A stretch of 64,000 nucleotides of DNA from the NCBI RefSeq assembly GCF_001442805.1, contig NZ_CP011131.1, positions 4,340,001-4,404,000 of the forward strand. The letters run 5' to 3'. The notes beneath the pieces are model-generated. The model saw nothing but the letters and a program-made list of their open reading frames with translations, was not told the DNA's origin and searched no databases. Position numbers and translations under genes: made by a program. The number at the start of each line of letters is the position of its first letter. Position 1 is the first letter of the stretch. Source of the DNA: Lysobacter gummosus (GTDB lineage Bacteria > Pseudomonadota > Gammaproteobacteria > Xanthomonadales > Xanthomonadaceae). Positions 27,714 through 35,071 of the stretch are shown one piece after another.

Positions 27714-29051
27714 TCAGGCCTCGGGCACCCGGGGCACCGGCGCCGGCGGCGGCAGGGGCGAAGACACGACCGTCGTGCCCGGCCGGAAGCGGATCACCGC
27801 GGTGGTGCCCAGTTCCGGCGCACTGGTCAGGGTGACCGGCCAGCCGAAGCGCTCGCCCAGCCGGCGCACGATCGACAGGCCCATGCCCTTGCCGTCGCTG
27901 GCGGAGAAATCCGCGCGGTAGAACGGGGTGAAGGCCTTGGTCAGAGTCTCCACCGACATGCCGATGCCGGTGTCGCGGATCTCGATGCTGTCGCGGCTCA
28001 GGCGCACGTCGATGCGGCCCTGGTCGGTGAAGCGCACCGCGTTGCTGAGCAGGTTGCCGATCATCACGCCCAGCGCATGCGGCGGCGCGATCAGGCGCGG
28101 GCCGCCTTCGTCGTACAGATGCAGTTCCACCGGCTTGCCGTTGAGCAACGGCAGGATCCGCTCCATCTCGCTATCGACGATGTCGCGGACCGCGAATTCT
28201 TCCGACTGCGGCTCCACGTCGGATTCGCGCGCCAGGATCAGGAAGGCGTCGATCACCGCCTCCATGTCGCGGCCGGCGCGCTGCACCCGCAGCAGCGAGC
28301 GCTGCGCGCGCATCGGCGTTTCCGGATCGGCCAGCATCAGGTCGGTGGCGACGCGGATCACCGTCAGCGGCGTGCGCAGTTCGTGGCTGGCGTCGCGGGT
28401 GAAATCGCGTTCGCGCTGGACGAAATCGCTGACGCGCTCGGCCAGTCCGCTGAGCGCGCTCGACAACCGGCGCACTTCGCTGCCGGGGTCGTAAGGGAAT
28501 TTGATCGGCTCGATCAGGCTGGTGTCGGGATCGCGCGGGTCCCATTGCGAGACCACATTGGCCAGCCAGCTCACCGGCGATACCAAACGCTTGGAAGTGC
28601 GATAGGTATGCCAGGAAATCAGGTACGTGGTCAGCAGCGAAAACAGCAGCGAGAACAGGCCGGTGTAGAGGATGGCCTCATCGATCAGCTCGGTGGCATA
28701 GACCATGTAGAACGTGCCGGCCTCGCGCCGGTCCACCAGCACCACCCGGCCGCCGCCGGGCATGTTGTGCAGGCCCGACTCGACACCGCGCACCGACGCC
28801 GGCAGCAGCGCGTCGCTGGCGCCGGCGGGGACGAAGTGGCCGCGCGTGGTGGAGGTGCGCGGCAGCGGATAGTTGGGATCGCGCGCGTGCCCGGCCCAGT
28901 AGTCGTCGGCCTCGCGCTGCATGCGCTGTTCCAGCACCACGTGGCGCACCGCGAGTCCCGCCAGGAGAATGCCCAGCGTTATGGCGATGCTGCCGATCAA
29001 GGCTTGCAGGATGAACGCAAGCTTGATCTTGCGCGGTAACCCTTGCGGCAT
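27714..29051 (-). CDS. Membrane sensor histidine kinase
   Basis: Two-component sensor of 445 residues. It has a membrane helix (about 12-33), a ~95-residue periplasmic domain, a second helix (about 127-147), a HAMP-like linker (VSWLANVVSQWD), the HisKA phosphoacceptor motif FTRDASHELRTPLTVIR (His223), and the HATPase domain with N-box IGNLLSNAVRFT, D-box IEIRDTGIGM and G-box DGKGMGLSIVRRL. It lies 15 bases downstream of its response regulator gene. Its signal is unknown; the neighbouring efflux operon is a possible target, but it is separated by a repeat-filled gap and no link is shown. Confidence 0.94.
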   Translation of the reverse strand: MPQGLPRKIKLAFILQALIGSIAITLGILLAGLAVRHVVLEQRMQREADDYWAGHARDPNYPLPRTSTTRGHFVPAGASDALLPASVRGVESGLHNMPGGGRVVLVDRREAGTFYMVYATELIDEAILYTGLFSLLFSLLTTYLISWHTYRTSKRLVSPVSWLANVVSQWDPRDPDTSLIEPIKFPYDPGSEVRRLSSALSGLAERVSDFVQRERDFTRDASHELRTPLTVIRVATDLMLADPETPMRAQRSLLRVQRAGRDMEAVIDAFLILARESDVEPQSEEFAVRDIVDSEMERILPLLNGKPVELHLYDEGGPRLIAPPHALGVMIGNLLSNAVRFTDQGRIDVRLSRDSIEIRDTGIGMSVETLTKAFTPFYRADFSASDGKGMGLSIVRRLGERFGWPVTLTSAPELGTTAVIRFRPGTTVVSSPLPPPAPVPRVPEA

Positions 29052-29066
29052 GGCGGCGGCGCCGGG

Positions 29067-29777
29067 TCAGTCGGGCGGCTGAGAGATATCCGCCACGCGA
29101 TATCCGGCGCTTTGCACGGTATGCAGCAGTTGCTTGCCGAAGGGCTTGTCGATGGTCTTGCGCAGGTTGTACAGATGGCTGCGCAAGGTGTCCGAATCGG
29201 GCAAGCCGTTACCCCAGATTTCGCGTTCGATCTCCTGGCGACTGACCACGCGAGGCGATTCGCGCATCAGGATGGTCAAAAGGCGCAGGCCGATAGGCGA
29301 CAACTGCAGTTCGCTGCCGCCGCGGGTGACCCGCAGGCTGGCCGGGTCGAGCACCAGATCGGCGACCTTGAGCACTTCGCCGCCCACCTGCCGGCGCTCG
29401 CGGCGGATCAGGGCGCGCAGGCGCGCTTCCAGTTCCTGGATCGCGAAGGGCTTGGTCAGGTAGTCGTCGGCGCCGGCGCTCAGGCCGGTGAGTTTTTCGT
29501 CGAGCGTGTCGCGCGCGGTCAGCATCAACACCGGGGTGGACTTTCGCGCTTCTTCACGCAGCTTCTTGCAGACCTCGATGCCGTCCATGCGCGGCAGCAT
29601 CAGGTCGAGCACGATCACGTCGTAACTGTTTTCGGTCGCCAGGCGATAGCCGTCGAGGCCATCAGCGGCGTAATCGACCTCGAAGCCGCGGCTTTCGAGG
29701 TATTCACCGACCATCTCGGAGATATTGCGGTTGTCTTCGACGATGAGGACCAGGCCCCCGTCTCTCGTACCCTGCAT
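29067..29777 (-). CDS. OmpR-family response regulator
   Basis: Partner of the sensor kinase downstream, 236 residues. The receiver domain has the acidic pair (VEDN, residues 13-15), the phosphoacceptor Asp58 (VIVLDLMLP), MLTARD and the conserved lysine in LTKPFA; the C-terminal winged-helix DNA-binding domain runs from about residue 135 (LSPIGLRLLTILM, WGNGLPDSDTLRSHLYNLRKTID). The start at 29777 (MQGTRDGG) is chosen because it has a GGAGAGG Shine-Dalgarno and gives the receiver domain directly; the frame is open further but shows no family sequence. Confidence 0.95.
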   Translation of the reverse strand: MQGTRDGGLVLIVEDNRNISEMVGEYLESRGFEVDYAADGLDGYRLATENSYDVIVLDLMLPRMDGIEVCKKLREEARKSTPVLMLTARDTLDEKLTGLSAGADDYLTKPFAIQELEARLRALIRRERRQVGGEVLKVADLVLDPASLRVTRGGSELQLSPIGLRLLTILMRESPRVVSRQEIEREIWGNGLPDSDTLRSHLYNLRKTIDKPFGKQLLHTVQSAGYRVADISQPPD

Positions 29778-29894
29778 GCAGCCTCTCCATTCCTTCAGTT
29801 TTGTGAAGGTTGCCGTCCACAAGGTGGACGGCTCGTGAAGGCCACCATTAGGCTGTCTAATTCCGCCCTCGTACGCCCTCCGGACACCTGACAG

Positions 29895-30236
29895 ATGCTT
29901 GCCGACCGTCTCTACCCGATTTTGCTGCTGCTGGGCTCGAACATTTTCATGACCTTCGCCTGGTATGGACACCTGAAGTACAAGTCCTCGCCGCTGGTGA
30001 TCGCCATCGCGGCCAGCTGGGGCATCGCCCTGTTCGAATACTGCCTGCAGGTGCCGGCCAACCGCATGGGCAGCGCGGTGTACTCCGCGCCGCAGCTCAA
30101 GGGCATGCAGGAGGTCATCACCCTGCTGGTGTTCGCCGGCTTCTCGGCCTGGTACCTGGGCGAGCCGCTGAAGTGGAACCACTGGGCCGGGTTCGGGCTG
30201 ATCGTGGTGGCGGCCTGGTTGATCTTCTTGGAGTGA
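29895..30236 (+). CDS. DUF486/DMT-family small membrane protein
   Basis: A 113-residue protein with four membrane helices that matches the DUF486 family, a short branch of the drug/metabolite transporter superfamily. Family features are SNIFMTFAWYGHLKY near the N-terminus, FEYCLQVPANRMGS in the middle, the QLKGMQEVITL segment and WNHWAGFGLIVVAAWLIF at the end. It probably works as a dimer; no substrate is known. It is divergent from the response regulator; the 117 bases between them hold the promoters of both. Confidence 0.9.
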   Translation: MLADRLYPILLLLGSNIFMTFAWYGHLKYKSSPLVIAIAASWGIALFEYCLQVPANRMGSAVYSAPQLKGMQEVITLLVFAGFSAWYLGEPLKWNHWAGFGLIVVAAWLIFLE

Positions 30237-30271
30237 GGCTGGCGGCCCGGGGCGGCTTTAGCTTTTGCTTG

Positions 30272-30537
30272 TCATTCCCTCGAAGGCGGGCTCCGCTTTA
30301 CTTCGGCGGAGCCGAACATCCAGGGACTTCAGCGCCAATCCCCAGGGCCGTCATTCCCGCGAAGGCGGGAATCCAGAGTCTTCAGCGCCATCCTTCCACA
30401 CCATCATTCCCGCGAACGCGGGCTCCGCTCTACTTCGGCGCAGCCGAACATCCAGCGACTTCAAACGTTCTCGCACGAAAGGCCCTGGATGTTCGGCTCC
30501 GCCGAAGTAAAGCGGAGCCCGCGTTCGCGGGAATGAC
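30272..30537. repeat. Cluster of four CCCGCGAAxGCGGG extragenic palindromes
   Basis: Four related elements fill the gap after the DUF486 gene: 30272-30323, 30350-30376, 30403-30455 and, inverted, 30484-30537. The core is tCATTCCCGCGAA-GCGGG...ATCCAG. The short form (second copy) reads GCGGGAATCCAG; the long forms carry about 27 extra bases there, ctccgctttacttcggcgga and its like, which form a second hairpin of their own. Copies 3 and 4 are inverted to each other and can pair over 50 bases. Such elements are dispersed in many proteobacterial genomes. Confidence 0.85.
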
Positions 30538-30606
30538 GGCCTGGGGGAATGGCGAAGGCATCGGGAGGGCGATTCCCCCCGCACTTCCAGAGATTTCGAA
30601 CAGCCT

Positions 30607-30912
30607 CTAGAACTTGATCTTCCCGGTCAGGATGTCCTTGAACATCACCCAATCGCCAGCGAAGGAATAGAACGGGTACTTGAACGTCGCCGGCCGGTTC
30701 TTCTCGAAAAAGAAGTGCCCGACCCAGGCGAAGCCGTAGCCGCACAACAACGCCGCCAGCAACAGCCACGGCCGCGCCTGGACCACGGCCAGCGCGAACA
30801 GGATCAGCACCCCGCAACTGCCGATGAAATGCAGCCGCCGGCTGGTGCGATTGCTGTGTTCGCTGAGATAAAAAGGATAGAACTCGCTGAAGCTGGCGAA
30901 GCGGCTGGCCAT
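30607..30912 (-). CDS. DUF962 (Mpo1-like) membrane protein
   Basis: A 101-residue protein of the DUF962/YGL010w family, whose yeast member Mpo1 is an iron-dependent dioxygenase in 2-hydroxy fatty acid breakdown. The family's conserved histidines are visible: FYLSEHSNRTSRRLHFIGS near the N-terminus and GYGFAWVGHFFFEKNRPATFKYP near the middle, around two membrane helices. The C-terminal YPFYSFAGDWVMFKDIL is also typical. A GGAGACATCTG Shine-Dalgarno region precedes the ATG. Enzyme activity in bacteria is not established. Confidence 0.9.
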   Translation of the reverse strand: MASRFASFSEFYPFYLSEHSNRTSRRLHFIGSCGVLILFALAVVQARPWLLLAALLCGYGFAWVGHFFFEKNRPATFKYPFYSFAGDWVMFKDILTGKIKF

Positions 30913-30958
30913 CAGATGTCTCCTGTTCGCAGTGTCCCCGGACCCGGTCGCGGCCGGG

Positions 30959-31318
30959 TTATTGCAGTTGCCGTTGCATGCGCCGCTGCCGCCACCCGGC
31001 CACGATCCCGAACAAGATCAGAATCGAGCCCATCGCGGTCAAGGCATTGAACCAGCCGCGCTCGTTCAGGCCGAAATAGCACAGTACCGCGCCCAGCAGA
31101 ATCGGAAATATCACCAACACGACACTTCCGCGCCGCGCCTGGCGGAAGCTGGCTTCGCTGTTGGCGATCAGCGCGTCGCCGCGACGCACCCGCTCTTCGC
31201 ATTCCAGCGAACAGGCCAGCGACAGGCCGACCTCGCGCACGCATTGCGCGCACACCCCGCGCCCGCAGGAACGGCAGATGCCGAGGGCCTCGGCGGGGGC
31301 GTGGCGGTAGCAGTGCAT
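30959..31318 (-). CDS. B-box zinc-finger-like small membrane protein
   Basis: A 119-residue protein. The N-terminus is a compact zinc-binding region with CxxH/CxxC spacing (MHCYRHAPAEALGICRSCGR, then GVCAQCVRE and SLACSLECEERV), similar to the B-box-type fingers of bacterial rhomboid-like and small membrane proteins. Two membrane helices follow (VVLVIFPILLGAVLCYFG and ALTAMGSILILFGIVAGW) and a basic C-terminus. The start at 31318 gives the finger directly. Its role is unknown. It is 46 bases from the DUF962 gene and probably in the same transcript. Confidence 0.75.
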   Translation of the reverse strand: MHCYRHAPAEALGICRSCGRGVCAQCVREVGLSLACSLECEERVRRGDALIANSEASFRQARRGSVVLVIFPILLGAVLCYFGLNERGWFNALTAMGSILILFGIVAGWRQRRMQRQLQ

Positions 31319-31351
31319 GCGGCGGACCAAGCGGGCGACGGGCCGATCCTG

Positions 31352-31445
31352 CGCCTGTGGGCGGGAGGCTTCAAGCCGGTCGGCGGGTTCCGTTCGCGCA
31401 GATGTGACCAGAAAGCGTCGGGGCTGAAGCCCTTCCCACAACAGA
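31352..31445. repeat. REP-like inverted repeat, GGGGCT subtype, copy 6 (decayed left arm)
   Basis: The right arm (agaaagcgtcggggctgaag, from 31410, to ...cccttcccacaac) is well kept; the left arm (cctgtgggcgggaggcttca, from 31352) has lost several bases. It occupies the gap between the zinc-finger gene and the following secreted protein gene. Confidence 0.7.
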
Positions 31446-31470
31446 TGAAGAAACAGCCCATCGCTCGGTT

Positions 31471-32085
31471 TCAATCGAACAGGCCGCGCGCCTTCAGCAC
31501 CGTGCGCTTCTTCACTTCGAACAAGTCCCGGATCGGGGCCCCGGTCAAGCAGAAGGCTTTGTCATCGCGAATCGCGAAGTGCTCGGGAGGGAACCAGCGA
31601 ATTCTGGCTTCGCGGGGCATGTCCGAAGCAATCGGATAGAACGCCTTTTCGGCAAAAACCATGGGGCGCGCGACTGAGATGCCCTCCCGCAGCTTGGCTT
31701 CGTGCGGCCCGGTCGGGCCGCATCCGGCCCACTCGCCCGAAGCGGAGCGAAACACCGGGTAGAACTGATACTTCTCGTGATACAGCTTGCCGTTGGCACG
31801 CGAAACGAACATCAACGAGTGCTTGAACTGGGCGAAATGCGGAGTGCCGTGGTGGTCGTAGGCTTCGAAGTCGATGATCTCGCCGTCGTAGCGGCCGTAC
31901 ACGATCTGTTTGACGCGGAATTTCGCCTTGAAAGCGGCGTCCATCAGACGCTGTCCGGGCTCGAGCTTCGGTTCGAACTTCTCGACCGAGAGTTTCTCGC
32001 CGACGAACACAATCAGATCGTTTCCCGCCGCGACCGGGCCGGACCAGGCCATCGCGACCAGCAGCAGCGTCCAGAATCTGCGCAT
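31471..32085 (-). CDS. Hypothetical secreted protein
   Basis: Not recognised. The 204-residue protein starts at 32085 with an ideal GGAGG Shine-Dalgarno 5 bases upstream and has a signal peptide (MRRFWTLLLVAMAWSGPVAA). The mature part begins with a strand-rich segment (LIVFVGEKLSVEKFEP), contains FRVKQIVYGRYDGEIIDFEAYDHHG (a beta-hairpin with an acidic centre), and two cysteines (AGCGPTG and AFCLTGAP) that could form a disulfide. The charged C-terminus reads LFEVKKRTVLKARGLFD. It lies between repeat copy 6 and the YnfA-like gene, on the same strand. It is probably periplasmic. Confidence 0.75.
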   Translation of the reverse strand: MRRFWTLLLVAMAWSGPVAAGNDLIVFVGEKLSVEKFEPKLEPGQRLMDAAFKAKFRVKQIVYGRYDGEIIDFEAYDHHGTPHFAQFKHSLMFVSRANGKLYHEKYQFYPVFRSASGEWAGCGPTGPHEAKLREGISVARPMVFAEKAFYPIASDMPREARIRWFPPEHFAIRDDKAFCLTGAPIRDLFEVKKRTVLKARGLFD

Positions 32086-32160
32086 CGAGTCCTCCATGTG
32101 GTATCCGCTGTGAGCGATCCTGCGCAATATCCTCCGCCAGCCGCAGGGGTCTGCGCAAAC

Positions 32161-32487
32161 TCAACCCGGCCGCGGCGAGAACATGATCACCGCCATCCCG
32201 GCCAGACACAGGCCGGCGCCGAACAGGTCCCAGCGCGTGGGCTTGATCGAATCGACCCACCACAGCCAGAAGATCGCCACGGCGATGTAGACGCCGCCGT
32301 AGGCCGCATAGACGCGGCCCGAGGCGGTGGGATGCAGGCTCAGCAGCCAAGCGAACGCGGCCAGGCTCAGTGCAGCCGGCAACAGCAGCCAGGCACTGCC
32401 GCCTTTGCGCAGCCACAGGTAGGGCAGATAGCAGCCGACGATTTCGGCTACGGCGGTGACGAGGAACAGCAGGAAGGTCTTGAGCAT
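32161..32487 (-). CDS. ynfA: YnfA/UPF0060 family membrane protein
   Basis: A 108-residue four-helix membrane protein of the UPF0060 (YnfA) family, related to small multidrug resistance transporters. Family signatures: [19 protein letters not shown] in helix 1, [18 protein letters not shown] in the loop and helix 3, and [18 protein letters not shown] in helix 4. The start is at 32487 ([10 protein letters not shown]) with AGGAA upstream. Members are implicated in efflux of cationic compounds. Confidence 0.95.
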   Translation of the reverse strand: MLKTFLLFLVTAVAEIVGCYLPYLWLRKGGSAWLLLPAALSLAAFAWLLSLHPTASGRVYAAYGGVYIAVAIFWLWWVDSIKPTRWDLFGAGLCLAGMAVIMFSPRPG

Positions 32488-32531
32488 GGCAAGGTTCCTG
32501 CGGTGAAAGCCGGAGGTATGCGGCGGCTGAG

Positions 32532-32660
32532 AGGAAAGCATCGGGCCTGAAGGCCCTCCCACAACAAACCTCGCGGCGTCGAAGTCATTTGTGGGCGGGC
32601 CTCAACCACCCACGCAGCTTCGAAGTCTTTTGTGGGAGGGCCTTCAGGCCCGATGCTCTC
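32532..32660. repeat. REP-like inverted repeat, GGGCCTGAAGGCCC subtype, copy 7
   Basis: Outer arms gaaagcatcgggcctgaagg... (from 32534) and ...gggagggccttcaggcccgatgctct (to 32658) flank a degraded extra arm (catttgtgggcgggcctcaa, from 32586). As in copy 1 the CCACAA ends face inward, and the core is the GGGCCTGAAGGCCC type. It lies between ynfA and mazG. Confidence 0.85.
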
Positions 32661-32702
32661 GGCTCAGATCGCGGCTAACCCGCCACAGACCTGAGCGCCC
32701 AC

Positions 32703-33539
32703 TCACTCGCCGCGTTCGGCCTGCTTGGCCTTGTCCCAATACGCGTCCTGCCCTTCCAGCGGCAGCTCGGCCAGGGACAAACCGTCCTGCGCCGCCAGCA
32801 ATTCCATCGCGCGGAAGCGCCGCTCGAACTTGAGATTGGCCCGGCGCAGCGCGGTACCGACATCGACCTTGCCGTGACGGGCCAGATTGGCGCAGACGAA
32901 CAGCACGTCGCCGATCTCGTCCTCCAGCCGATCGCGCGCGGCGGCATCGTCGGGCGCGGCCGCGACCGCGTCGAACTCGGTGCGCACTTCGTCGATCTCC
33001 TCGTGCAGCTTGGCGATCACCGGCGTTACCTCGGGCCAGTCGAAGCCGACCGTGGCCGCGCGCTTTTGCAGTTTCACCGCGCGCTGCCACTCCGGCAGGC
33101 CGCGGGCGATGCCGGCCAGCGCGGAGGTGTCGGCTTCGCCCGAGGCCTCGCGCTCGCGGCGCTTGAGTTCTTCCCAGGCCACGGTCTGCGCATCGGCGTC
33201 CTCGACGCTGGCATCGCCGAACACGTGCGGATGCCGGCGCAGCATCTTGTCGCTGATCGCCGCGACCACGTCGTCGAAGGCGAACTCGCCCTGCTCCTGC
33301 GCCATGCGCGCATGGAACACCACCTGCAGCAGCAGGTCGCCGAGTTCGTCCTTCAGCGAGGCCAGGTCCTGGCGATCTATCGCGTCGGCGACTTCGTAGG
33401 CTTCCTCGATCGTGTACGGCGCGATCGTGGCGAAGGTCTGTTCGATATCCCACGGACAGCCGCGCTCGCGATCGCGCAGGCGCGCCATGATCTCGATCAG
33501 GCCGGCGATGCCCGGCGGCAGGTTCAATACTTCAGCCAT
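32703..33539 (-). CDS. mazG: Nucleoside triphosphate pyrophosphohydrolase MazG
   Basis: Hydrolyses dNTPs and aberrant NTPs to the monophosphate. The 278 residues hold two tandem MazG domains. The N-terminal one has CPWDIEQTFATIAPYTIEEAYEVADAI and ELGDLLLQVVFHARMAQE (EExxE-type metal ligands), the second has LHEEIDEVRTEFD and DEIGDVLFVCANLARH. Both metal-binding helix sets are intact. The start at 33539 overlaps the end of cysQ by 8 bases, so nudE, cysQ and mazG form one tight operon of nucleotide housekeeping enzymes. Confidence 0.96.
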   Translation of the reverse strand: MAEVLNLPPGIAGLIEIMARLRDRERGCPWDIEQTFATIAPYTIEEAYEVADAIDRQDLASLKDELGDLLLQVVFHARMAQEQGEFAFDDVVAAISDKMLRRHPHVFGDASVEDADAQTVAWEELKRREREASGEADTSALAGIARGLPEWQRAVKLQKRAATVGFDWPEVTPVIAKLHEEIDEVRTEFDAVAAAPDDAAARDRLEDEIGDVLFVCANLARHGKVDVGTALRRANLKFERRFRAMELLAAQDGLSLAELPLEGQDAYWDKAKQAERGE

Positions 33540-34362
33540 CTCGCCACTCCTTCCACGGCAACGCGCGATCGCCCAGCGCGATGAAGTCGCCGTTGAGCAG
33601 ATGCTCGCGCTGGTTGTAACGGAACGGCCGGCCCTGCGGGTCCAGCAGGGCGCCGCCGGCGGCTTCCAGCACGCACTGCCCGGCCGCGGTGTCCCATTCG
33701 CTGGTCGGGCCGAAACGCGGATACAAGTCCAGCGAACCTTCGGCGATGCGGCAGAACTTCAACGACGAACCCAGGCTGACCATGCGGATGCCGCCGGCCG
33801 CCTCGCGATGGGCGCGGACGAGGAAATCGTCGCTGCGCTGGCTGTGATGCGAGCGGCTGGCGGCCACGCGCATCGGCTGCGCGGGCGGTACCTGCGCGTG
33901 CACTTGCGTGGTCAGGTCGCCGTCGCGGCGGAACGCGGCGCCGCCGCGCTGCGCGTACCACAGCGCGCCGCCGACCGGCGCCAGCACCAGTCCGAACACC
34001 GCCACGCCGTCTTCGATCAAGGCCAGGTTGACCGAAAACTCGCCGTTGCGCTTGACGAACTCGCGTGTGCCGTCGAGCGGATCGACCAGCCACAGACGGT
34101 TCCACTGCCGGCGCTGGGCCAGATCGACCTCGTCGGCGGATTCTTCCGACAGCACCGGGATGTCCGGAGTCAGCCGCGCCAGACCATCGACGATCACATG
34201 ATGCGCGGCCATGTCGGCGGCGGTCACCGGCGAGGCGTCGGCCTTGCGTTCGACTTCGAATTCGCCGTCGTAGACCACCAGGATCGCCGCGGCCGCGGCG
34301 CGCGCGATTTCGATCGCGCCTTCGGTCAATTCGCGATCGCTCAGACCCGGGACCAGACTCAT
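33532..34362 (-). CDS. cysQ: 3'(2'),5'-bisphosphate nucleotidase CysQ
   Basis: Removes the 3'-phosphate of PAP, the by-product of sulfate assimilation and phosphopantetheine transfer. The 276-residue protein is of the inositol monophosphatase fold: metal ligands in SPVTAADMAAHHVI, SEESADEVD, LWLVDPLDGTREFVKRNGEF and GPTSEWDTAAGQCVLEAAGG. The start at 34362 (MSLVPGL) overlaps the stop of nudE (ATGA). Family members differ in substrate between PAP and inositol phosphates; CysQ is favoured by the DPLDGTREFVKRNGEFSVNL segment. Confidence 0.95.
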   Translation of the reverse strand: MSLVPGLSDRELTEGAIEIARAAAAAILVVYDGEFEVERKADASPVTAADMAAHHVIVDGLARLTPDIPVLSEESADEVDLAQRRQWNRLWLVDPLDGTREFVKRNGEFSVNLALIEDGVAVFGLVLAPVGGALWYAQRGGAAFRRDGDLTTQVHAQVPPAQPMRVAASRSHHSQRSDDFLVRAHREAAGGIRMVSLGSSLKFCRIAEGSLDLYPRFGPTSEWDTAAGQCVLEAAGGALLDPQGRPFRYNQREHLLNGDFIALGDRALPWKEWRDG

Positions 34363-34961
34363 GGCGGCGACTCGCCGCCGGCGCCGGCTTCCGGCGGCGC
34401 CGGTTCGCCGTTGCGCAGCCACTCGCGGGCGATGAACAGCGCGGCGATGCTGCGGCCTTCGGAGAAGTCCTCGCGCAGGATCAGCTGGTGCAGGTCGTCG
34501 AGCTTGAACGGCACCACTTCCAGTTCTTCCGGCTCATCGCCGGGCAAGCGCTCGGGGTAGAGGTCGCGCGCCAGCACCAAATGGGCCTGATGGCTCATGT
34601 AGGAGGGCGCCAGGGTCAGCGAGCGCAGCACGGTCAGCGAACGGGCGCCGTAGCCGGCTTCCTCCTTGAGTTCGCGGTTGGCCGCCTCGATCGCGTCCTC
34701 GCCGGCGTCGATCCGGCCCTTGACCAGGCCCAGCTCGTAGCGGTGCACGCCGGCAGCGTACTCGCGCACCAGCAGCACGGTGTCGGCGTCGAGCATCGGC
34801 ACGACGATGACCGCGCCGGGCCCGGCGGCGCGGTTGCGGCCGTGCAGGCGCTCGTAGCGGCGGCGCTCGCCGTTGGAGAATTCCAGGTCGAGCAGTTCCA
34901 TCCGGTACGGGCCGGCCTCGTGCTCGGTGACGCTGTGGATGATCGGCAGCCGTCGGCTCAT
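34359..34961 (-). CDS. nudE: ADP compounds hydrolase NudE (Nudix family)
   Basis: Nudix hydrolase that cleaves ADP-ribose, Ap3A and NADH-type compounds. The 200-residue protein has a complete Nudix box, GRIDAGEDAIEAANRELKEE followed by AGY (about residues 81-103), preceded by LLVREYAAGVHRYELGLVK, which is characteristic of NudE, and followed by SLTLAPSYMSHQAHLVLA. The C-terminal 12 residues are Pro/Ala/Gly-rich. It is the first gene of the nudE-cysQ-mazG operon and is divergent from bioA. Confidence 0.93.
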   Translation of the reverse strand: MSRRLPIIHSVTEHEAGPYRMELLDLEFSNGERRRYERLHGRNRAAGPGAVIVVPMLDADTVLLVREYAAGVHRYELGLVKGRIDAGEDAIEAANRELKEEAGYGARSLTVLRSLTLAPSYMSHQAHLVLARDLYPERLPGDEPEELEVVPFKLDDLHQLILREDFSEGRSIAALFIAREWLRNGEPAPPEAGAGGESPP

Positions 34962-35014
34962 GGTGCGCCTGCGAGCATTAGCGATCCGGGCATGAGCGAA
35001 GAGCGGAAAGGCAC

Positions 35015-35020
35015 GATAAT
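35015..35020 (+). promoter_or_regulatory. Candidate -10 element (GATAAT) of bioA
   Basis: GATAAT matches the sigma-70 -10 consensus at five of six bases in the 65 to 110 bases between the divergent nudE and bioA. No good -35 was found 16-18 bases upstream. If this is the -10, transcription begins close to the ATG at 35027, which makes that ATG an unlikely start for bioA. Confidence 0.35.
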
Positions 35021-35071
35021 AGGGGGATGCGAGAGATCACTCACGACCCACAGATGCTAACAGAGCCGGGC

